Shown here: positions 1 through 14,800 of the stretch, piece by piece
Layout of the letters: each line of letters begins with the position of its first letter
How positions within the stretch are numbered: position 1 is the first letter of the stretch
Source: Brienomyrus brachyistius
Taxonomy: Eukaryota; Chordata; Actinopteri; Osteoglossiformes; Mormyridae
Length of the DNA: 64,000 nt
NCBI RefSeq assembly: GCF_023856365.1
Contig: NC_064538.1
Span: 9,287,435 to 9,351,434 of the forward strand
Direction: 5' to 3'
Translations under genes and position numbers: made by a program
Notes under the pieces: generated by a model
Databases searched by the model: none
What the model was told of the DNA's origin: nothing
What the model saw: the letters and a program-made list of their open reading frames with translations, nothing else

Positions 1-222
1 TTATTAACCTGAGTCTCTTGCCTGGCCTTCAGCTGGATTTTTTTATATGACTGAACAATAAAACATGCAAACACCCTAACAACGAAGAATATTAAACAGT
101 AAATTTTGTAAATATTGCATCTGTTCCTTGGGAACACGGTGTCTCTCATGCTTGTCAGATTAGTAAAACTAAAAGTAAATAACCCCACTGTAGGACTAGC
201 CTCATGGACTGTGTCACAGTAC

Positions 223-312
223 CTTGTTGACAAAGTAGAATACTGCGTAGATTAGCACGTAGAAAGCTGATCCACCAGAGACCAGGAAGGTCCTCCACCA
301 CCAGCGGTAATC
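223..312 (-). CDS. tm9sf4: tm9sf4 coding exon 17 (last one in window)
   Basis: Residues 560-589, [20 protein letters not shown] and [10 protein letters not shown]. Donor GTACTG at 222. Positions 1-222 contain no further exon, so the terminal exon lies outside the window. Confidence 0.96.
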
Positions 313-2800
313 CTGGAGAAGGGAAGGGTGTAGCTTGTAATTACACCAGTCTGTTATACTGCCCATCACATACCAGTATTTATACTATCCTGGAAAACTA
401 CATGCCTTTCTGTGCTGAGTTAGCGGCACTTAGTAAATGCAACAGGGTCAAAACTGCTTTCAGTCATCTTACTTTGATACGAATAAGGCCTTCAACAAAA
501 AACTTTGCAACATGTAAGGAAGCGAACATAAGTAACACTCATACTACACTATCAAAGTAATAGTGAAACATGGTAGTAGAAATATTCAAGTCTTGGATGG
601 TTTATCTATTCTTTATATTGCTTCTGTAGTTCAATAAATAGAGCACTGAGCTAACAAGGCAGAGTTTGTGGGTTCAAATTGCAGGAAGCAAACAAACTGG
701 AACCCATTCCTTTGCCCGAAATGGATAAAAGTATCAGATAAATGTTCTGCATAGGTGGGCAACTGCACCTACTTGACCAGACACCGACAAAAGTACGCAC
801 TGGTTAGGATGTTCTTGTTTTGCAAGAACTAAGAGCAAGGAGTACTGACTGAGTCACATGATCTCAACCCCATCAAACATTCATGCCTCTTTTGCAGTTT
901 GTCATTCAAAAAAAAAGGGAACAAAATTCATGGATTTTTTGGGGGAGGAAAAAAACTTGATGCTGAATTGTTACGCTGATAATGTAACTTGTGGTGAACA
1001 ATTTTGTATCAGATTAGAAAAGAATGCTAAATAGAAGCATTTCCACTAGTGGTCTCAGAGTGTTAAATCCCACTTTACATGTTCGACGTGCACAGCTGAG
1101 GAAACAAGAAGTTAAGCTGGTAGCACCTGCTTCTCCAAACCACTCACAGGTGGATGCACCTGCACCATGTTCTCCACTAAGCACAGGGGTAGCTACGAAG
1201 ACCAGCAGTACTCAGCACATACCTCAGCACATAGCTGAAAATAGACCATAACGATGCTGATCTGAGAGCAGGACACCACCAAGATGATGAAGACGAGAAA
1301 GAGGAACCCAAACAGGTAGTAGAACTGGTTCTCCCATATAGCCTGTTGGGGAAGAAAGACATGTATCTATATTACACAGGCAGAAGTTTCACAATAACAG
1401 TGAGACAAACATGTCATCCATTCATCCATTTTCATAACATTCATTTTCCAGTGTCAGTGGGTTGGGACAACAGTGTCTAAAGTGACGTAACTGAAACCGT
1501 GAATGTGAAGTCTACAAATGAAAACAGGTTACTGTGTGTGTGCGTGTGTGTATTATATATACAGTCATACATGCATACATATATATATAAATGTGTCTAA
1601 AACTTACATGGCTAAAATTCCAGGTAATCACTCATATATAACCAGACCATTAAGCCAACTTGAAAGCATCACATTTCACAAAACATATGCATGGGGCAAG
1701 GCTTACACTGAAGATGAAGAAGAGCTCGATGAACATGGCTCCAAAGGGCAGAATCCCAGCCATCAGGATTCTGTTCAACGAGAAGCGACACAGTCAGTCA
1801 GCCTTGAGGAGCAGCACAAAGCTAACCTCAGTGTAACAACTGAGTTACATGCAAGATCTTCGTGGGGAGAGAGGCACAGACGCCTGTCACAGAGCCTGCG
1901 GGGAGGGGTGAGTGTGTCCTGGGAGATGTCCTCACCCCACAAACTTGTTCATGTACCAGCGCTGCTCCGGCACCTGTCGAGGGATCTGATTGGTGCGTAC
2001 GGGATTGTCATACGGCTGCTTGCGGAAACCAAAGTAGTATCCAAGGTAGACGAGCGGCATGGAGATGCCAAACCACATGCATAGGAGGGCCACCATGGTG
2101 CTGAAGGGCACCTGCAAGACGACACGCATCCACACCCTGTCAAATGGGCAACATGCGGGCGGACATACGGCGCCGCTCATATACTTATGTCAGCAGTTAG
2201 TGCTGCTTATGGCCAATGCTTACCGCGCCAGAGGAATGCTCTCCCCAGATAAAACAGTTAAGAATGAAGCAAATCCCAAAAACCACTCCGGGGTACAAGG
2301 TGGCAGTCTGTGGGGCAAAGCACACAGTTGGCATGGGAAAGACAGGAGACAAAAAATAAAGCAAAATTACACTAGACAGCCACAATTTAAAAACTGTTCA
2401 GTGATATCCAACCTATTCTGGGCACACCCAGGACAAGGTGCCAGCTCATCACAGAGTACTTGACCAAACACATGGATACAGATTAAGGAAGGAGGAGGTG
2501 GGGGGCGCTGCTGCACGCACCACACGACGAACCACCTCAGGGATGAGAACCTCAGCAGTACACTAGCCCAAATAGACCACACCCAAATTTCCCTGTAAGT
2601 TGGAGAGGACTTCCTTACAGGGCTGGATGTAGATTAACGTCATACCCAGGATGAAGCAATTTGGTTAAGAGCCTTGCTCAAGGGAACAACGGAGTAGGAT
2701 GAGTGCTGGCATTCATGGGATTCAAACCAGCAACCTTCCAATTGCTGTCACAGACCCCTAGCCTCAGAGCCACCACTCTGACAGAGTAAGGGTAGTGTAA

Positions 2801-2895
<95 letters not shown>

Positions 2896-5800
2896 TGAGT
2901 GTACTCACACAGAAGGCGCCCTTCTTCCAACGGTGTCCTTTTAGAGTGCGATACAATCTGCCAGCAAAGTATCCACCGAACACCCTGAATAGCAAGAGAG
3001 CGCATGGTTACATACCCAGTATCCCCTAGAACAGAAGACTATACTATTTACACTAGACAATTTAAAAACTTATTTTCAGTGATATCTAATGTGTGGCCTT
3101 CCTGTTTGCAAAGGCACAGAGACTGGCTTTGATACTGAAATGCCCCAGGTGGTACAAAAAAAAAAAAAGAATATATGAATAATTCATAGTGGGAGGGGCC
3201 AAAGCAGGAAGTCCATTAGTTTGACAGTGTAATGACAGTGCCACGTACCCCATGAACATGAAGAGGAAGCAGGACGTCGTCATCAGGGCACCGCGACTGG
3301 AAGGAGACAGCATCCCCAACATGGCCACAACTACCAGATGGATACATGAAGGGACAACAGTGTTTCATTAGACTGGCCAAGATTTTAACTTCTTTGTGCT
3401 AAATCCAGACAATTAGGAATAGTAACATAAATGAAAGTGAAAGTAGCAGTAATAAGCTGCCATGACTTTATTAGGCAAAATAAGCGACTAAAAACTTCTG
3501 ACACATTCCAAAATGGGTATAAACGTCTTAGGTAAACTACCATTACTTATACTTTCAATGTTGCTGATGAATTTTAAAAATTAAGTCCCCATTCCCTCCT
3601 TTAAGCCTCCAGATGGTAACTCGGCAGCAGGAGCACACTCACATATGACGATGAGGACCATGCAGAAGAGCTGTATGCCGGAGCCTAACAGGGAGCTGAG
3701 AATCATGGGATACTGAGGGGGGCGGAAGACATCACCATGGACGTTCTTCCAACCAGACTCCTCCATGGTGTCCTCCTATGAAGAGCGAGAAGAAAAGGTC
3801 AATGCACATTGACACTCCAGGCCAAACTCCAGCACACAATTAGAGGGAGAACATTCACATATGCCAAGGCACTAAAACCTGTTAAAAAAAAAATAAATAA
3901 ATAAAAACTCAGATCACAAGATGTGTTCTCAAGGAAGAATATTAGTTGTTCAGCAAGCATAGCACAAATGGGGTCAAAAACTATTTCAAATACAGTAAGA
4001 CCTCGGACATTCGCGAGATGACGCTCCAGAACCCGTCGCGAATGAGGAGGATTCGCGAATGTTTGGTAGTGTCACAAAAAATGGTAATATGGGCTTATTT
4101 CTATAGTTTAAATCCTAAATATGCTACCAAAACATTTTAATTTCATTTAAAAGATAGATTAATACATTACCTTTAAAAACCAACCCTTTCAGTGTTTATA
4201 ACAAATGCGTCTTGAGATGGAAACCCCGGACACATGTGTTATATACGTATATATTAGCACCTTTCAAGAAATTTATCATTTTTGTGCGTCGAATTTACAT
4301 TAGCGTGTACTTACTATTACAAAATAGTAAATTAACTATTTTCTAATGTTCATGTAACCTTTAGTATTCCTGTCACGTATTGCCGGGGCATGGACCAGAG
4401 AAGCAGGGACAGGACGCAAGGAATCGGGAAAGACGGGGTTAATCAAAATGTAAAGACAAGCAGGAGAACAGAACAGGCAGCAAACTCAAAATAATGTTAA
4501 TGACTGGACTCGGGAAACACTTAAATACAGAGAACTGGAAACAGCTGATCACACAGGGATTCCACACGAGGTAGATGAGGAGGCGTGGTACACAGGAGGA
4601 TCAGACAAGCAGGTTATGACAAATAGAACGGGAATAAACTATGCGAACGGGATTCGCATCTTGTAAAGGTACAGTACAGTATGTACATAATAAGGAACGC
4701 AAATGTGCGAAGGAAAAAGAAAAGAAAAAAAACGCAGATGCCAATAAGTTCAGTTCCAATTAAATTTTCGCATGAAGCGCAAATGTACGAGGGCTTACTG
4801 TAGTCAGACACTGCTGGATTACAAGCTGAGATTCAAGCAGAAAAACACACAAAATCATCATCAGAAAGGAATGAATTCTCCTACAATGTCATCCTCTCTG
4901 TTGTAGTTAGCTATGTCCTTCCTCAAGGTCCTGATGATGATCATACTCAGAATACCTGCACAAAAGAAAAGCAACCTTACCCAAGAGTAGTTGAAAACAA
5001 CACCAGAAGGCATGCTAGGTTGGACATATATGCACTGAGCTTTTGAACAGGAATGAAAACTAAATATTCAAAACTCATGAAACATTTAAAAATATACACA
5101 AACTGACGCCATTCACTCTTGGTAATTCATATGATGGTACAAAGTAATATATTATGGATCATCTGCTATAGCAAGTAACAGAAACAGAAAAAGGAAGGGT
5201 CTTGACTCCTATCACCTCCACAAAAAGTCTTTCATTTAACTGTTCCCTCTTAAAGACTGCGAAAGCAAACACTCTTTAGCTCTCTTGCCCTCTCAGTATA
5301 ATACAGCAGGAACCCTTCCGTTGTACCCTTTCAGATGAACAGTGTCATCTAAGATTGGGATTTGTATGCTCTTAACTGTGGATGAGACACACTGCCCTTT
5401 AACAATGAAGGTCATCTCAGCACGTGCACTAAGGAAAAAGTGTCTCACCGGAGAGAAAGAAGACCACAACAACTGAGTTGACAATGGAGAACCAGTGGAT
5501 CTGCACGTCGCTCATGGTGAGGTAGGTGTCCCATCGCGATGCCCACTTTATAGAGCTCTCCTAGGAGGGATGACGTCAGCATTAGATGCCAAGAATGGAT
5601 AAACCCCCCTTCGTTTGCACCCGTTCAGGTTCTGCACAGAAACATTACTCAAATTCACCGTGGGAAACCGGGGTCCCCTGCTCACCTCCCAGTGGACAGA
5701 GTACGTGAAGAGCACTTCGTTCTCCTTCTTAGGGTCGATTTCCTGCGGTGCAGAGCCACTGGCATCAGGCAGGTTGCAGACCCCACTGCTTTCTGCCTTC

Positions 5801-8800
5801 AGGTCTATGAAGAACACAGAGTGTAAGTTCTCTCACATCTGTCTATTAAGTGCTATACTCTTCATTACAAAAGCAACTGAGGCTTGGGCAAGGTATTACA
5901 AAAGATGGGAAAAAATTACGGCATTTCGGATACGCGAATCAGCAAGGATCAAAGTAAACGTGGGTTGAATCTACTCCAACTGTGAAATGTCTGCAGCACA
6001 ATTATCCTGCCAGCTGGGCGGTGGTAAGAGGTAGTGATGGCCAAATGAAGCTTCATGAACCATTTGTTGTATTATTTGACTCCACTAGATGGTGCTCTTG
6101 ATTCGCTTCAATCAAGCACACCATCTAGTGAGGTCAGAAAGTACAGCAACGGTTCACGAAGCTCCATTTGGCTATCACTTGTTAAGAGGACCATTAGTTT
6201 ACATTAACTCTTTTGCAATCTCTCTTAAATGATTCTAAGAAGAACACTTAAGTACTTGTATGGCAAATCTATATGTTGAAGTTAAAGCAAGGTTCACAGA
6301 TTGACCAGTTATTTCAGGGTATGTTAATGAACCAACGTAAACTGCATTTGGATGACTAAAGCAAATACTAACAGTCATCACTTTTATAACTGAAGAGAAA
6401 ACTGTTGTATGAGAGAGACAAGATTTCGTGGACCTTACCTTCAGCTTTGACACTCTGGGGCACCACCTCGAAGCGCACAACCCTGAAGTTGTGGTCGTCT
6501 TCCTGATCCACCTTTTCCTTGTGGTAATAGAGGATGAAGGAGAGATGGTTGTGCAAGTAGTACTGGGGAGCACAAGAGAAAGGTTACTCTTAGAGGCTGC
6601 AGTTGCAAAAACAAAACAAAACCAAAACTTACCATTATGAATTAGTCACATTCAACAGCAGCTTGAAATAAAAACACTTCTTCAAAAGGAGCAAAAGGGT
6701 GAATCCCAAGAGAAGCATGTTGAGAGACCGAGCAAATGATTTGTTTTTCTTAATAATGCATGTTGACAGGCTCATTAAGTCAGTGTTAAGTCTATATTAT
6801 CCCTGGAATTAATCATGGAAGACACCAAGCCTTCTCGCAGTGGGTACCTTGCTGTTTTCTGTGAAGCCTAGCCTGTAACCATGCTCAAACTGTACGTCTT
6901 TCATGGCTTCCTTCTTCTGCTCCTCTTCCGCCGCTGCCTCGTGGTTTGGGTATTCTAGCCGCGTAGCCACGGGGAGGTTGTCTGCAATGCTGTTACCACA
7001 GGACAATCAGACATTACCTATGATCTATTAACCATGACTGCATCTAGTAATGCCTGAGGACAATTCATGAAGTCTACGGCATCTACTGAGAAGGAGGAGA
7101 CACAGAGAGACAACAGGCAGAGGGGCTCACAGGTGGACGTAGTACTCCTCTTGGATACGCTCGGCCATCAGCTTGCTCTGGTCCAGGGTGAGCTTGCTGG
7201 CCTGCTCACATACAACCTGGCACCTCTTCTCCTGGTTCATCAGCACCATATAAGGCGTGTTCACGATGCGGTCGCCTCGCAGTACTTCACCTGTGCGCGA
7301 GGTAGACAGGAGCAGCATGAGTAGGGCTAAGTTAATTGTTGGCTAGTTACTGGGAGATCAATCGCAGTCAAAAGGGGACACAGCCAGCCATCCATCCATC
7401 TATCCATATAGACACACACACACACAAACACTCATCCACTTACGAATGATACACGTTCCAAATGGCTGTTCGTAACTTGAAATGTTCGCAAGTCGTTATT
7501 CAACATCATTTTACGTGTGTTTATGTAAGTACAAAGAACTAGGATGCTGGGAGTACGCACGCTACGCTGCTGCGCGGCGGGAGTAGCGGCCAGAAGCCGT
7601 ACTGGGCGGAATTGGCGCACAGGGAAAAAAAATTCATGCTGCGGACAAGAAACAGGAGCCCAATGAACACAATTTGGACTTACAGTCCTCTTTGTTTGTA
7701 TGTCTGAAAGTTCGCAAGTTGAACGTTTGCAAGTAGAGGAGCGTCTGTGTATGTGAGAATTTGAATAATTTGAAAAAAGCAATGAATGACTGGGCTTGGG
7801 CTGTTTTGCGCACTCGCTACAGCTGATGATACATGAGGGACTGCTATTGCAACAAAGTGTAAGTGATGCTATTACCAGTGGGAGAAAGATTGTGGGGTAT
7901 TTATTTTAAGCATTCGCCACTTGTGTATACTCTCTTGCTAGATATTCAAATTGAACAGCAAATGCCTCAAAAATGCTTAAAACAAGATGTACAAACGAGT
8001 TGGAATAGTATGTTATGCATGTTTCTAATACCCTACTTAAAGATTATTTGGCATACTTTTTTCATTTTTTATTTACTAGTTTAAAAATATTAATAAAGTA
8101 TAAGTACATATTAAATAATTCATTAATTAAATTAAAATATTAAAGTGAAAAGAGCTCTTGTATCGGAATCTGATAGGAACTGAAAAAATGTGGACTGGCT
8201 CATCCCTAAGTCCCAGCACTGGAAATGTGAGGCAATGGCATCATCCAGTGAGCCACAATGCTAGCGTGAACTGGGCTAACAACACCAAACGGAAATTCAA
8301 CTAAATTATCAAAATCGAAGAACAAGACATTGAAAGTCTCAAAAAAATTACAATCAGGTGTCAAAGGTCTCCGCCACTTGAGCTAACATGACATTCCTGC
8401 TGATAGCAGCAGGAAGATACCTTGTAAAAATAGTAAAAAAAAAAAAAACTGTCAGAGCGGAAAGGGAAAACCGTTTCACTAAGAATGCAATTCAATGCCA
8501 GGCCATCCGCGGGTGAGCTGAAACTGCAGGACAGCCAAGTCATGCGACAAAATTATATTCGAGAACACGTTAGCAGTTTTTAATCATTGTGATCTGTACT
8601 TAAAATGACTTTCAGAAGTAGAATTACCAAGCCTTTGCTGACAGGGCAATCGTTTTTGAGTCCAAATGCACACCACAACAGTTTTCTGGATAAGATACCT
8701 CTGAAATGAACCTGAGGACAGTGGTGTAGGTGAAAATCCATAACTCCCACAGAGAACCAAAAGAAGATGATACTCAGTTGGCCTTCAGGAATAATCATAA

Positions 8801-11800
8801 GTGGTCAACAAGCAAAAAAAAAAAAAGACAACTACGGAGAAGCGCTGGCAAGAAGAGATACAAGAGGCACTCACCCAGGTTCTCGGCCTTGTAGACGATC
8901 TGCAAAGGCCGACAGAAGGGCAGCGAGTAATATTCATAGGGCAGCTGGGTGCGGGAGCTAGTCAGCTTCACTGCCTGCACACAAGGTGACAGTCCTGCGT
9001 TTACTCTTCTACACTGAGTCAATTTCAATTATTTAAACGTGCATAATTAAACAAGTTAAAGCTGGTACTGTACGTCACTCCATACATAGGACATAATTCA
9101 TGGAAACAGCATGGAAGCAGCTAGTACAAACATTAATCGAACCTAAGATAGCTAGAACGTAAAATATTTGTTTCGCTTAAATAAAAATGCATTTGTAACA
9201 AAAACGTAAGTGACAGTAACGAAAATATTTAAAAAAACATGAGCTTTAAGTGATGTAACGTGATGCTTGTGTTACTCATTCTTGGAGAAATTGTTTATTG
9301 ACAGTTCATTGTGTTAAGTATCTGGCTTGCTATGAAAATACAACCAAACATTTGATAATGTCCGTTGCAGGCATCAAATTGTCATTCTTGTCTGTCAGGA
9401 GTCCACCACTGATGATGTCTGTCAAATACCCAGCATGCAGCTTTGGTTTGGAAGGTGACTGGACCACGCAGAAGCATATGACTGAATATGGTGCACAGGT
9501 GCTATTGTTTTTAAGGGGACAGCTTACAAAAGCAAACAGCAGAAGAAGGAATTCTTCATTATGAAAATCAAGTAAGCGCTGCCTAACATCTGTATCGGTT
9601 CTTGGTAAACCTCCCAGCCTTATTGTGTATTCAGCTTGTGATGGAAAGAAAGCAGCACTAACTTGTCATTCAAAGTCAATCCTTACCTTAATCTCCACCA
9701 CGTCATTTTCATTGAAGTTCATTGGTGCCACTCCTGGTACATAGAAAGTCCTGGCCACATGTACAAGGATTACAAACAGCAGCCCCTGAAACACACACAC
9801 AATCACACACAAAACGTCATTATGCAACATTCATCAAGACTCTTAAGACTCTTGTTGGGTTCATTTTACAGGCTGCTTGTGAGCAATCTCCACCAAGCCA
9901 GAATCGGATATTCAGCCAGATATTCCGATTTTGGATTCTTTGTGTTCTCTGTCTGTTTAACAAAAGTTCTGCATAGCACCTGCACTTGTGTCAGTGTGAG
10001 TTTAGGGGTTTTGTTATGGTGGGATGACTGTATATGTCCCTGACAGCTGCCACTATTATGCTGCGGCAAAGTCAGTATATAATGCCAATAGGACAAAGAA
10101 CTAGAGAAATATGTTATCTTGTCCATTTTTTCTGATCACGCTGATTTTGAGTGATATAAACGGGTGCACATAAACTAGTATGAAAGTACGCAATTGCCAG
10201 TGATACGTCCAGCAATTCACTGTAGTAGTGCAAATGCGTATGTACTTTATATGCATTTGCGCTGTTATGACAAGAAATTACTATACCTTGTAACCTTTAT
10301 GCAGCTAATCTGTACTTCTTTCCCAGTGTAAATGCTAAAATGCACACTGGTTTCTTGTCATAACAGCACAAATGCACATTCTACAAATACGTATTTTCAT
10401 AAGTACTGTATACCAATATACAGCTATAAGTACTGTATACCGAAATACTACTCCGTTGGATGGCAGCAATTTCAACTGATGGAAATATAAACATAACATG
10501 CCAGATATGGGATCTTTAGTAATAGTTTTGAACAAAAACTGGAAATAGACAACTGAAGTGAACACTAAAAATGACAAGCAAAGCTGGAAAAGAGCGCAGA
10601 GAACACGTGGCAGCCATGATGCGTACATGTATGTATTGTGAGCGTCAGGCATAAATCAGCCCTTATAGGGAGAGCGGTGCTCCAATTTAATTCCGCACTA
10701 TTGTTTTTACATGCATACAATGGACGTCAAAAGAACGGAGCAAATCAAAACTTTTCTGCATTATACTCAAAGCAAACTTGCACCCTAAACAAATAAACTT
10801 TACGTAACATGGAGAAACACAGAAGCACAGAAAAAAAACAGAACGGCTGGTACTACTTGTCTTGTCAGAGCATCGAGATTACCTTTCCGAATAATATGCA
10901 TAATGAATAACTGCTGCCATGTAACGTGATACCATGACACTCAAATTGACAATTATGTTACCAGGTGAGATGCAAAAGGTCACAAATACTCAACTAGCTA
11001 CAAAACTGACAGTCTGACTGGCAGTTTAGATCGATATAAGAAACCCATTCAGAAGTCCATTCAGTATTAGTCTACTATTCCTTCACTTAAGCAGGCAAGC
11101 ATTACTGTAGCATTTTTGAAGAAGAGTAGTTAGAGCCAAAAACAACATGTGCAAAAGGTGTGCAGTCCCTTTTAATTGAGGAAACAAACCCAAGGATCCA
11201 CAAGCAAAAATGCTATAAGCAGCCAGTACATACACCTTGGCTAAGTTAAATAATTTCCTCAGACAGCCTGCATCAGAAATAACATCTACAGCAGAGCGCT
11301 TCAGGCCTCTCTTGATTCCAAATCCAAGCCTTGCTTTCAGGTCTCCCAGGCAGTCAGTTTAAATAATTACTGATTCTGATTGGTAAAGGAAGGCTGGAAA
11401 ATGAACAGTGCTTGCACCTTGAGGACCGCGATTTGAATAGCCTTGATCTACAGCATTACTGCGTTGCAAACCAAAGCCCACAAAGCTGAGTGCTCATCCT
11501 ACAGCCGGTAACCCTGCTGATTCACAAATGCACAGCGAAACACAGTCCAAATAACGCTGTCATGTTAGCTGATGGCTGATCTCATCAGCAAGAATGAGTT
11601 AGCATATTGGAGCTGGAGCAGCTTGAGGACTGGTGCAAGGACAACAATCTGTCTCTTACTGTGTACAAAACGGCAGAGTTCACTATTGACTTCAAGAAGA
11701 CCTGCTGTCATGCCCGGCTCGTCCGCTCCTCGTGTGTGCCACGCCCTCTGATTACCCACATGTGCTTCCCTGATCGTCTCCAGCTTTGCCCGATTCCTTT

Positions 11801-14800
11801 GATTAGTCTTGGTGTATTTAAGTCCTGGTCTGACCTGTTTCCCCTGTCCGTCATTGTGGTTAGATGTGGTTTGGTGAGGTTCCTTCCTGTCTGATGTTCC
11901 CGTAATAAACCCCCAGTTTTGCCCTGACTTCGACCCGTTTGCCTGTTCCTTGCCCACCTACCCGCACGATCGCCGCTTCGCACGCCCAGGATCGTGACAG
12001 AATGACGGACCTTATGAAGAAGAGGAAGCAGAGGAGGAGGAAGCTCCCAGAGGAGCCGATCAGTCTGGGAGCCTGCTCCCTGGCGAGGCTCTGGGCTCCC
12101 AGTGAGGACGAGGAGGGGGAACCCTTCGCGTTCCCAGACCTGGAGCCAATCGCTCCAGAGCAGCTACCGCCCCTTGACCGGTACGATTACCGGCCAGAGA
12201 GACTGAGTAATTCGGGAGGTATCAGGGCGGTAAGCGACCACGAGTATCCCGAGTCCCGAAGAGGACCACGCCCGTCTCCCTCTCACGGGACTTGCCTGTC
12301 CCGCCACCTGCGGCAGTCACCCCTGAGTCACCTCGCCTCTGCCAAAGGAAATAGCCACTTTGGCAAACCAGTTCTTCACCCTCCAAGGGCTATTTGTGAG
12401 GGTGATGGACGAACCAGCGACGCCAGAAGGACCTGAAGCTGAGCAGCTAGTTGCACGGCTAAAGAGAGGCTTCGCGATCGTCGCAGGACCGCCTCACTCA
12501 ATTCCAGTTCAATACGATTTTATTTTAACAGCACTTTCAACAAGGAGCATTGTCACAAAGCATTTTACAGAATCTAGGGACTGAGGCCACACTGGCAAAA
12601 AATTAAAAAAAAAAAAAAAAATGGTGAAATAAGGATGGCGATTCAATTGCATAAATTTTTTGAGGAAAAATCCTCCTTACAGATAAAGAAATTTCTACTT
12701 CCAGGTTGTGTGCTCTTGTGTTCACAAGCTGCAGGTAGACAAGTAAATCAGCACTGCCAGTATGTGAATTCCAAAATGTAGAAGCACAGGGAAAGGTTAG
12801 TTAATATTTGTAAAGGGAGCGCTACTTGATGATCTTTGAGCTACAACCCTTTGGGGTAATTTGTCCATTTTTTGTAGCACAGAACGCTCCCTCTGAAGGT
12901 TAAGATTATCTTACTGCTACTATGGTTTTGGGAAACGCTTCTCATTTGTAGCATAAAAAAGTCATTCTTGCTAGCTACAACAGCAATGGTCAATACTCTG
13001 AGATTACTTTTTCCTTAGCTAGTTAGCTATGTTATCTTAAGAGTTATATAAAATCATCCAATGTGTCAAGCAACAAGCATTTAACAAACATGGTGTCAAA
13101 GGGATCACTCTGGTCTACAGCAGAGGTGCAGTGTTTGCTGGAAATTTGGGCTGACAAGGGAATCCAGGAACTGGATGAAACACACAAAAATCCCAAATAT
13201 TTGGTAAAATACAGGACTATCTTATGCGAGGCATCATTAAATGAGAATCTCTGCGTGACATACTCGATAAATCTATAATAGGGCTGATTGTCAGTGCGCC
13301 CAAATTGACTCCAAATAAGCCATGAAATAAGTACATTAATAATAAAATCCATCGCTATGTGCGATAGTGATTTTCTTCAGGAACTGATTGGGTTACGGTG
13401 ATGACTAAAGCATGCTTGGGCCCGGAACATTAAGCACAATGTGAGCGCAGACCAGCAGGGGAGGGGGGTAGGGGGACAAGTGTGAGTACGCTCTTAGAAG
13501 TGGTCTCAAAGTACCGGCTTGCAACCTTATTAAATCTGTCGTCTCCCACAGAATACAAAATGATAACGTAATTCATTGTCGCCATAACTTCCACCAGCAA
13601 GTTTCACCACTGAAAACCCTGCCCGACATGCTTTTTTTCTGTTTAGTCCTGTAATTGTCTTTTTGAAAATTTATACTAGCTTGTTCTCCCTGTAGCAACC
13701 ATAAAAATTAACTTTCCGAGATTCTATTTTCCATGTCATACATGAATGATGTGTAATTAAGTTGTAATGGTAATTAATATTTGTGATTTTTTTTCTGTGA
13801 AATTAAAAAAGGTTTAAATTTAGATCAAAAATAATTGAATAATCAATTAATCAAATCAAATCATTCCCTCGATAGTCGTAATTGTAACTAACGGGCAGGC
13901 AACGCTTTACATGCCTAATTTCAAAAGGTTTATTGTCACTAGTACAAGTAACTAATACTAACTACAGTGAAACACTTACTTGCATGTTTCCTGCAGACTG
14001 GGTAATTTAACATTGGGAAACAAGACCACAGGACTAGAGATGCACTTATCATGCTCGGGCCAGATGGAATTGTACTGATTTGAGACATTTAACTGAGATG
14101 ATCCTGTAACTTAGTGCAGTGTGGGGGAAACTGGGGGAAGAAACTTGCAATCAATGCATCTCTACACAGCACAATACAAGTAAATAACTAACTATAAATA
14201 TGCAAATATAAACATGGATATGGAAATATGGATGTACCTGTAAAAATAAATATGGTATAGATATGTACCATCTGACAGAAGGCATGGCAGCATCTGAGTC
14301 AGTTTGGCTTGACTTTGGAGCAACTTCTACCTCATTGCTGCTACATTTATGGCTTAAAGTTCATTTAATTGAAATTATTCTTTTCTGCTCTGCATTGCCT
14401 TTGTGATGTTCGTCCTGAAATTACCCCAGGTATGCATTAGCCAATGACTTTTTAATTTTTTAATTTTTTTTTTACTTGCACTGTCGGTAGTTTTATGTTC
14501 AGTACCATCTGTGGTCTGCTTTCAGGTCCATGGAATCAGAGCTCAGCTTTGTCTGTGTACTGCACTGTACACCTCAGCAACGGATGGTATGACAAAGTCC
14601 CACGTGACCTGACATCATGCAAAGGAATGCGGAAGTGAAGTGCGGCACATTCCACATGCATTAAGTAAAGAATAACTAAGACACTATCCTACGTTCAATT
14701 AAACAGTAATCAAACTAGTCTCATGGACCACTGGACTGAGCCAAAAACTTAAGGCAAATGGTGTGTACACCAGTGTATTTCACTGGTTTTGAAGGGCAGG

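Noticed and set aside
1518..2104. Plus-strand open frames of 188 and 80 codons
   Set aside because: They lie antisense to tm9sf4 exons 14 and 15; the minus strand carries the conserved protein.
2678..3005. Long minus-strand frames with CVCVCV and RERERE repeats
   Set aside because: They are translations of the (CA)n and (CT)n microsatellite; only the 76-base exon 12 inside is coding.
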